Shown piece by piece: positions 34,072-39,351 of a stretch of DNA of 39,351 bases. Source of the stretch: Verrucomicrobiota bacterium (GTDB lineage: Bacteria; Verrucomicrobiota; Verrucomicrobiia; Limisphaerales; JACRJZ01); contig JACRJZ010000004.1 of NCBI GenBank assembly GCA_016219875.1, forward strand, positions 1 through 39,351. The letters run 5' to 3'. The first letter of the stretch is position 1; the number at the start of each line of letters is the position of its first letter. The notes under the pieces are model-generated. The model did not search any database. It was not told the DNA's origin and worked only from the letters and a program-made list of their open reading frames with translations. The position numbers were made by a program, and so were the translations under genes.

Positions 34072-37000
34072 ATGCAAATCTCAGAATGGCGGGGCCGTTG
34101 GCAGACGATAGCAGCAACCATGTTGGTGTTCATGCAATGTGAGGTGTGGGCGGTGACAAACGATCTCCTCATCACATCGATCTCGCGGGACGGCGAGTTC
34201 ACGACGTTGACGTGGACCAGCCGGCCAGGCGAGTTCTACACGGTCTATTGGACGGACGAGTTGAAAGCGAATCCGTTTTGGCGGGTCGCTGCGGTTGGCG
34301 TGCCCAGCGGCGGCACGAACACGACGTGGTCGGAGGGCGGCGAGGATTGGCTGATGAGCCTCCAAGTGCCCGGCCGCATGTCGATGGCAAAGGCCGCCTT
34401 GACGGCAGCGGAGATGACAGCGCGGCAGGAAGCGATGCGCGCCAACGTGGCCGCGGGCCGTGCGTTTCTGGAACGGCAGTTGGAAGTCCTCAAGGCCAAG
34501 GCGGCGGAAGCCCAACAGCGCCGGTTGCAGCGGCAGGCAGACCTGCAAGCGGGGCGCGTGTCCGCGGAGTCGGGCGGGACGCTGGCACCGAAGGAATTGA
34601 CGCAATTCACAGAATCGGGCGGGACGGTCCTGGAGACGATGTCGTCGCCGCCGGAACCGCCGGGCGATCCGGGCGAGGGCGGCACCAATGCTCCGCCCAC
34701 GGCCAAGTTCTATCGCGTGGCGCGCATGGCGGTCACGGGCTTCGTGGATGGCTGGGGGCCGGGCGCGGTGAGCAAGCCCAGCGGGCTGACGAACATCATG
34801 GCGGTGGCGGCCAGTCCGTTCGATTCGGGCGCGCAAAGTTTGGCCTTGCGGAGCAATGGAACGGTGGTGGCGTGGGGCAATAATTTCTACGGCCACACCA
34901 ACGTCCCTGGCAGCGCCACGAACGTGGTGGCGGTTGCGGCGGGCGGACGGCACAGCATCGCGCTCAAGCGCGACGGTTCGCTGGCGCTGTGGGGCGACAA
35001 CAGCTTCGGGCAAGTCACCAACGCGCCGGCAGGGCTGACGAACGTGGTGGAGGTGAAGGCCGGTCTGTGGCACAGCGTCGCGCTGAAGGCCAACGGGACC
35101 GTGGCGGCGTGGGGCGACCAGTTCAATCGCTCAAATGCGGTGCCGAGCGGGCTGAGCAACGTCATCGCCATCGCCGCCGGGCCGCGGCATTGTCTGGCGC
35201 TCAAGAGCGATCACACGGTCGCAGCGTGGGGCTTCGACATCGTCTTCCGCGGCTACTACTGGCTGACGAACGTCGAGCCGTACGCGTTGTTCATGGGCAC
35301 GAATCCGCCGACGGGCACGAACGGGTTGGTGTGGCTCGACGCCTACAGCGCGACACCGACGAATTTGCCGGCGGGGCGGACGGTGTTCGGCAATTTCTTG
35401 CCGACGAACGTGCCGGCGAATTTGACCAACGTGATCGCGATCTCGGCGGGCATGGAGCACAACCAAGCCTTGCGGCGCGACGGTTCGATCTTCGTGTGGG
35501 GCCGGACGAACGCGGCGGTGGTGACGAAATCGCCGCCGATGACGAACGCGGTCGCTCTCGGCGCGGGCTGGCATTACGGTGTGGCCGTGAATCCAGACGC
35601 GCAGGTGATGAGTTGGGGGGAAGACGAAAGCGCCCAGAGCATGGACGCGGTGGTGAGCTTGAGTGTCGGCGCGCTGCACACACTCTTGATCCGCACGAAC
35701 GACCAAAGCCCCGTCATCCGCCGTCAGCCGCACAACACCGCCGCGCCCGTGGGCGCCCTCACGAACCTGACGGTGGACGCGACCGGCACACCATCGCTCA
35801 GTTTTCAGTGGCAGCGGTATTACACCAACAGCGGGTGGAACAACTTGGCGGGCAAGACCAGCGCGACGCTGTCGTTCGCCAGTCTGCAAGATTCGGACGA
35901 CGGCCTCTATCGCGTGCAAGTCAGCACGCCAACGCGCACGGTGACGAGTCGCGAAGTGACGGTGGAAACCATCCATGTGCCGGTTATCACGAACCAGACG
36001 CCGGAGTTGGACTACCGAAGCCCGCCAGGCCCTACCGTTCTGTTGGCGCTTTGGGTGTACAGCAAAGGCAGTGAGCACGTGGGCTACACGTGGTACAAGG
36101 ACAGTGTTCCTTTGGCCGGAGATGTCCTGCCCGGCGGCCTCGCCTCGTCGAAGCAACTGTTCTTCACCAGCACCAACGTCGAGGGCCGGTATTGGGTGGT
36201 AGCGTGCAACGAAGCGGGCTGCGTGACCAGCGCCGTCTGGCAAGTGCGGATCACGCTCGCGGGCGAAAGCACCATGTGGGGCGCCGGCTACGCAGGCGGA
36301 ACGAATCTCTTCCGCGCGGAGACCAACTTGATCAGCCTCGCTGCCGGTGGTGGCCACACGCTGGCGGTGCGCGAGAACGGAACGGTGCTCGGTTGGGGCA
36401 GCAATGAGTATGGGCAAGCCAGTCCCACCAACACGCTGACCAATGTGGTGGCGGTGTCCGCCGGCTACTTCCACAGTCTGGCCTTGCGCGAGAACGGCAC
36501 CGTGGCGGGCTGGGGCTACAACAACGAAGGCGAATGCATGCCGCCCGCGGACCTGACCAACGCCGTGGCCATCGCGGCAGGCGGCTTCCACAGCCTCGCG
36601 CTGCGCAACAACGGCACGATCACGTTCTGGGGCGGCAACTACTGGGGCAACGGCAATGTGCCCAGCAGCGCCACCAACGTGAGCGCGCTCTCGGCCAACT
36701 ACTGGCACAACTTGGCGCTGCGCAGCAACGGCACGATCGTTGCCTGGGGCAACAACGATTACGGTCAGTGCAACGTGCCCGCGAGCGCCACGAACGTGGT
36801 GGCCGTGGCTGCGGGCTACTACCACAGTCTCGCGTTGCGGGCGAATGGAACGGTGGTGGGCTGGGGTTATCCCGATGCGGCCATCACGAGCATTCCAGCG
36901 AACCTGACGAACGCCATGCGCATCGCCGCCGGTTACGGCTGGGGCCTAGCGCTGCGCAACGATGGGACGGTGGCGGCCTGGGGCGTGAACACCTACGGCC

Positions 37001-38184
37001 AGACCAACGTCCCCGCCGGCCTGAGCAACACTTGGGCTATTGCCGCCGGCTACTACCACGCGGCAGCGCTGGCCTACAATCCGGTCTTGAACTACCCGGT
37101 GAATCCCGCGGAGGACTTGCTGCTCATCGCCAACACCAACAGCGCCGACAGCACGAACCTCTTGAACTACTACCTGGCGCACCGCCCGTTGGTGGGCAAC
37201 GCGAACGTCCTCAAGCTCGGCACGGTCCCGGCGGAGGCCTACACCAACGGCGTGGATTTCACCAACCAGTTCCTGCCGCCGCTGCTGGCGTGGTATCGGG
37301 ACCACCCGACCAAGCGCCCGGCCTACCACCTCTACTTCATCGACGTGCCGACCCGCTTCACTGGAGACGGGAAGGAGATCAGTGTGGCGGCCAGAGTTCG
37401 CGCGCTCCTGCAACCTCGTTCGCCGTTCATTTCCTACCTCAACATGGGGCAGCGGTATATCGACATCGCTGGGGCGACGAACAAGCTGGAGGACGCCCTG
37501 CACTACATCGACAAGCTGGCCCGCTTCGGGAGCAACTGCTCGCCGGGCAAGCTCGTCATCAGCGCCAGCGCGGGCGGCTACGCCAACGACAATTACGTGC
37601 TGGACGACGAAGCCCGGTTCTATCCTGACGGCACGTATTACGAACCGTATTCGCAGTACCCTCCCGATGTAGGCAACGTACAAGGCGGGGTCGGCAGCAT
37701 TGGGGTTGGCATTCCGGGGATGCTTCAAAGTGGCATCCAATCGAACAAGATCGATTACGTGCCCTGTGTCGCCTCCTCGAACATCTTCACCCGATTCGGG
37801 ACCAACCTCGCCGGCTACTTGAGTTGGGGACATTACGGATGGCTCGCACCATACACATTCAACGGCAACGTTCGCTTCTATGACAATGCGGAGTGGTACA
37901 TCATGGGGACAATCGAGTCATTCAACGGCATCTTGGCAGACTTCTTTGCTCACCATGGCGACTATGGGGAGTGGTTTTCGCCGGGTGCTTTTTACCGCAC
38001 GAACTACGAAGGGACACCGGTTGGAGCCGTCTGCTACGTATGGGAGCCAAATGCGAACGCGGTTGACTCAGGCGTTTACCTTGGGCTGTGGGCTCGGAGC
38101 AAGAACTTCATCACCTGTGCCTGGCTCTCCAGCAGAGTCCCCGAGGTCACGTTGGTCGTCGGCGATCCGTTTGTGAGAAAATGA
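34072..38184 (+). CDS. Giant secreted RCC1 - Ig-like - RCC1 - TIGR03790-like fusion protein (1370 aa)
   Basis: A signal peptide (about 1-27) leads to a beta module (LTWTSRPGEFYTVYW ... KFYRVARM) interrupted by a charged coiled-coil-like stretch (about 105-170). Residues about 239-543 hold about seven RCC1-type units (pattern LTNVVAVAAG..HSLALR.NGTVVAWG). Residues about 544-728 are two Ig-like domains (FQWQRYY, YTWYKD). Residues about 731-1003 hold about seven more RCC1 units. Residues about 1006-1370 match the TIGR03790 pattern: LLLIANTNSADSTNLLNYYL, AYHLYFIDVPTRF and the final VVGDPFVRK. The ATG at 34072 is chosen: AAGGA lies 6-7 bases upstream and the signal peptide follows. Codon choice seems less GC-rich after about 37700. 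No PEP-CTERM anchor is present. The role is unknown; a surface or extracellular binding protein is likely. Confidence 0.85.
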   Translation: MQISEWRGRWQTIAATMLVFMQCEVWAVTNDLLITSISRDGEFTTLTWTSRPGEFYTVYWTDELKANPFWRVAAVGVPSGGTNTTWSEGGEDWLMSLQVPGRMSMAKAALTAAEMTARQEAMRANVAAGRAFLERQLEVLKAKAAEAQQRRLQRQADLQAGRVSAESGGTLAPKELTQFTESGGTVLETMSSPPEPPGDPGEGGTNAPPTAKFYRVARMAVTGFVDGWGPGAVSKPSGLTNIMAVAASPFDSGAQSLALRSNGTVVAWGNNFYGHTNVPGSATNVVAVAAGGRHSIALKRDGSLALWGDNSFGQVTNAPAGLTNVVEVKAGLWHSVALKANGTVAAWGDQFNRSNAVPSGLSNVIAIAAGPRHCLALKSDHTVAAWGFDIVFRGYYWLTNVEPYALFMGTNPPTGTNGLVWLDAYSATPTNLPAGRTVFGNFLPTNVPANLTNVIAISAGMEHNQALRRDGSIFVWGRTNAAVVTKSPPMTNAVALGAGWHYGVAVNPDAQVMSWGEDESAQSMDAVVSLSVGALHTLLIRTNDQSPVIRRQPHNTAAPVGALTNLTVDATGTPSLSFQWQRYYTNSGWNNLAGKTSATLSFASLQDSDDGLYRVQVSTPTRTVTSREVTVETIHVPVITNQTPELDYRSPPGPTVLLALWVYSKGSEHVGYTWYKDSVPLAGDVLPGGLASSKQLFFTSTNVEGRYWVVACNEAGCVTSAVWQVRITLAGESTMWGAGYAGGTNLFRAETNLISLAAGGGHTLAVRENGTVLGWGSNEYGQASPTNTLTNVVAVSAGYFHSLALRENGTVAGWGYNNEGECMPPADLTNAVAIAAGGFHSLALRNNGTITFWGGNYWGNGNVPSSATNVSALSANYWHNLALRSNGTIVAWGNNDYGQCNVPASATNVVAVAAGYYHSLALRANGTVVGWGYPDAAITSIPANLTNAMRIAAGYGWGLALRNDGTVAAWGVNTYGQTNVPAGLSNTWAIAAGYYHAAALAYNPVLNYPVNPAEDLLLIANTNSADSTNLLNYYLAHRPLVGNANVLKLGTVPAEAYTNGVDFTNQFLPPLLAWYRDHPTKRPAYHLYFIDVPTRFTGDGKEISVAARVRALLQPRSPFISYLNMGQRYIDIAGATNKLEDALHYIDKLARFGSNCSPGKLVISASAGGYANDNYVLDDEARFYPDGTYYEPYSQYPPDVGNVQGGVGSIGVGIPGMLQSGIQSNKIDYVPCVASSNIFTRFGTNLAGYLSWGHYGWLAPYTFNGNVRFYDNAEWYIMGTIESFNGILADFFAHHGDYGEWFSPGAFYRTNYEGTPVGAVCYVWEPNANAVDSGVYLGLWARSKNFITCAWLSSRVPEVTLVVGDPFVRK

Positions 38185-38199
38185 AAGGAACAAACTTCT

Positions 38200-38877
38200 A
38201 TGAAAATTCATCTGTCGCTTGCACTGATTCTGGCAGGATCACTCGTTGGCCATGCGCAAGGCACGTTCAGAAACCTCAACTTCGAGGAAGCAAACCTGCC
38301 AGCGGTTTCGCACGGTTTCGAACCGGTGGAAGATGCCCTGCCCGGTTGGACCGTCATTTACGGAACCAATGTCGAGACACTGATATCCCGTAACAGCTAT
38401 GGATTCGACGGAAAATCCAGAGTGAGCATTTGGGAAAGGGAAGTGTACCCGGTCCCGCTCGCGGGACGGTGTTTCGTTGATTTTCTACGTTACGGCCTTG
38501 ATCTCACTCCCGTTTCCATCGCTCAGACTGGCATTGTACCAGCGGACAGCCTTTCTCTCCGGTTCCTCGTGACGATGACGCCATGGATTGCAGGCGACAT
38601 GAGTGTCCAACTGAACGGAACCGAATTGCAGATGCAGGTTCTTGGGTTCACAGGTGGCGCAACGGTCGTGGGCGCGGACGTGTCGGCCTTTGCTGGCCAG
38701 ACGGTCGAACTGCGGCTCATTTCGCACCCCTACCAAGACGCTGGAGTCAGTCAAACCTACTTGGACAACATCATGTTTTCGCCAGAGCCAGTTCCTGAAC
38801 CGGCCACGTTTGTGCTGTTGGCTCTGGGCGGCGCCTTGGCTGCGACACGCTGGCGTGTTCGCAGCAGAAAACGCTGA
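38200..38877 (+). CDS. PEP-CTERM sorting domain protein, paralogue 1 (225 aa)
   Basis: A signal peptide (MKIHLSLALILAGSLVGHAQ) and a beta-rich body are followed by VPEPATFVLLALGG, a hydrophobic helix and the basic end RWRVRSRKR, the complete PEP-CTERM signal read by an exosortase. The body opens with GTFRNLNFEEANLP, common in Verrucomicrobiota PEP-CTERM proteins. AAGGA lies upstream of the ATG, close to the stop of the giant RCC1 gene (15 bp gap), so co-transcription is likely. No exosortase is in the window. The function is unknown, probably a surface or exopolymer protein. Confidence 0.88.
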   Translation: MKIHLSLALILAGSLVGHAQGTFRNLNFEEANLPAVSHGFEPVEDALPGWTVIYGTNVETLISRNSYGFDGKSRVSIWEREVYPVPLAGRCFVDFLRYGLDLTPVSIAQTGIVPADSLSLRFLVTMTPWIAGDMSVQLNGTELQMQVLGFTGGATVVGADVSAFAGQTVELRLISHPYQDAGVSQTYLDNIMFSPEPVPEPATFVLLALGGALAATRWRVRSRKR

Positions 38878-38881
38878 AGCA

Positions 38882-39351
38882 ATGAGAGCTTTCCGGCCCC
38901 TCCTCCTTGCTCTCGCGGTTCCGTGGCTTGCCTGCGCCCAAGGCAGCTTCACGAACCTCGATTTCGAGTCGGCCAACCTCCCACTGCCTTCGCATGGCTT
39001 TGAACTGGTCACCGATGCCTTGCCGGGTTGGACGGTCTTGTACGGAACCAACGTCGAGACGCTAATATCGAGAAACAACTACGGCTTTGAGGGAAAATCC
39101 AGGGCGACTATTTGGGAGAGGAACATAAATCCCGTTCCCCTTGCTGGGCGGTATTTTCTTGAGTTCACCCGCTTCGGCCGTGATCTCACTCCAGTCTCAA
39201 TCGCTCAGAATGGCCTCGTGCCATCGGACAGTCTGTCTCTCCGCTTTCTCACGGCACTGACGCCCTGGATTCCAGGCGACATGACGATCCAACTGAATGG
39301 AACCGAACTGCAATTGCAGGTGCTCGGGTTCACAAGCGGCGCCACAATCGT
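38882..39351 (+). CDS. Tandem paralogue of the PEP-CTERM protein, cut by window end
   Basis: Four bases after the previous stop, an ATG opens a frame that stays open to the window end (156 codons plus two bases). Translation starts MRAFRPLLLALAVPWLACAQ, a signal peptide, and continues GSFTNLDFESANLP, ALPGWTVLYGTNVETLISRN and LTPVSIAQNGLVPSDSLSLR, closely matching its neighbour. The PEP-CTERM tail would lie beyond the window, so its presence is not shown. The pair is a recent tandem duplication. LACAQG could also be read as a lipobox-like sequence, but the neighbour has GHAQG there. Confidence 0.88.
   Translation, partial: MRAFRPLLLALAVPWLACAQGSFTNLDFESANLPLPSHGFELVTDALPGWTVLYGTNVETLISRNNYGFEGKSRATIWERNINPVPLAGRYFLEFTRFGRDLTPVSIAQNGLVPSDSLSLRFLTALTPWIPGDMTIQLNGTELQLQVLGFTSGATI

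Noticed and set aside
35131..36825. 564-codon minus-strand open frame across the RCC1 repeats
   Set aside because: The plus strand clearly encodes repeated RCC1 units; the antisense repeats simply mirror them.

Overview
The window is high-GC bacterial DNA. It most resembles a Verrucomicrobiota genome, probably the Pedosphaera/Limisphaerales side. The reasons are family content (a Tat-exported TIM-barrel sugar-isomerase-like protein next to a DUF1080 protein, three TIGR03790-type proteins, an HzsA-related dihaem protein, PEP-CTERM proteins, RCC1 repeats) and the very high density of short palindromic repeats between and inside genes. The lineage is inferred from gene content, not from a marker gene. 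No tRNA, rRNA, CRISPR array, transposase or integrase was seen.

Layout. (1) 226-4842, minus: one very large TIR-CHAT-STAND NTPase-TPR protein, a candidate single-gene immune or cell-suicide sensor. Its NTPase domain carries a 119-bp in-frame block of four perfect palindromes. (2) 5046-6933, plus: an exported TIM-barrel isomerase-like protein and a DUF1080 protein, probably for sugar use. (3) 7258-13833, minus: a branched-chain-amino-acid-type ABC importer (binding protein, LivH, LivM, LivG, LivF) ending in a PaaK-like CoA ligase. The last four genes overlap by a few bases. The first gaps are filled by a terminator and repeats. (4) 14382-15154, plus: an unknown protein and a small cupin. (5) 15163-17774, minus: an orphan PotA-type ATPase and a CvpA-like membrane protein. 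(6) 17908-23747, plus: a TIGR03790 protein followed by an HzsA-related dihaem protein. (7) 24017-27057, minus: two tandem discoidin-like secreted paralogues and an Agl23/TIGR03663-like polytopic protein. (8) 27580-31990, plus: a clan GH-A glycosidase-like protein, a PhnP-like metallo-hydrolase and a second TIGR03790 protein. (9) 32108-33661, minus: PurH. (10) 34072-39351, plus: a giant RCC1-Ig-RCC1 protein with a third TIGR03790-like domain, then two tandem PEP-CTERM-type paralogues, the second cut by the window edge.

The strongest unexplained signal is repeat architecture. At least six repeat types occur: R1, about 171 bp with inverted ends, two copies; R2, a hairpin of about 100 bp, four copies; R3, about 200 bp with inverted ends, two copies, one nested inside an R2 with a duplicated 13-mer; R4, short palindromes of the type GTAGCGCAGGCTTTCCAGCC; R5, TCCGAAAT arrays that flank R2 in opposite orientations; and in-coding palindromes (R6 and the 27-bp-arm repeat in the HzsA-related gene). 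They supply stop codons, ribosome-binding sites, linkers and apparent N-termini to neighbouring genes. A separate 109-nt multi-stem hairpin capped by GAAA lies 64 nt upstream of the RCC1 gene.
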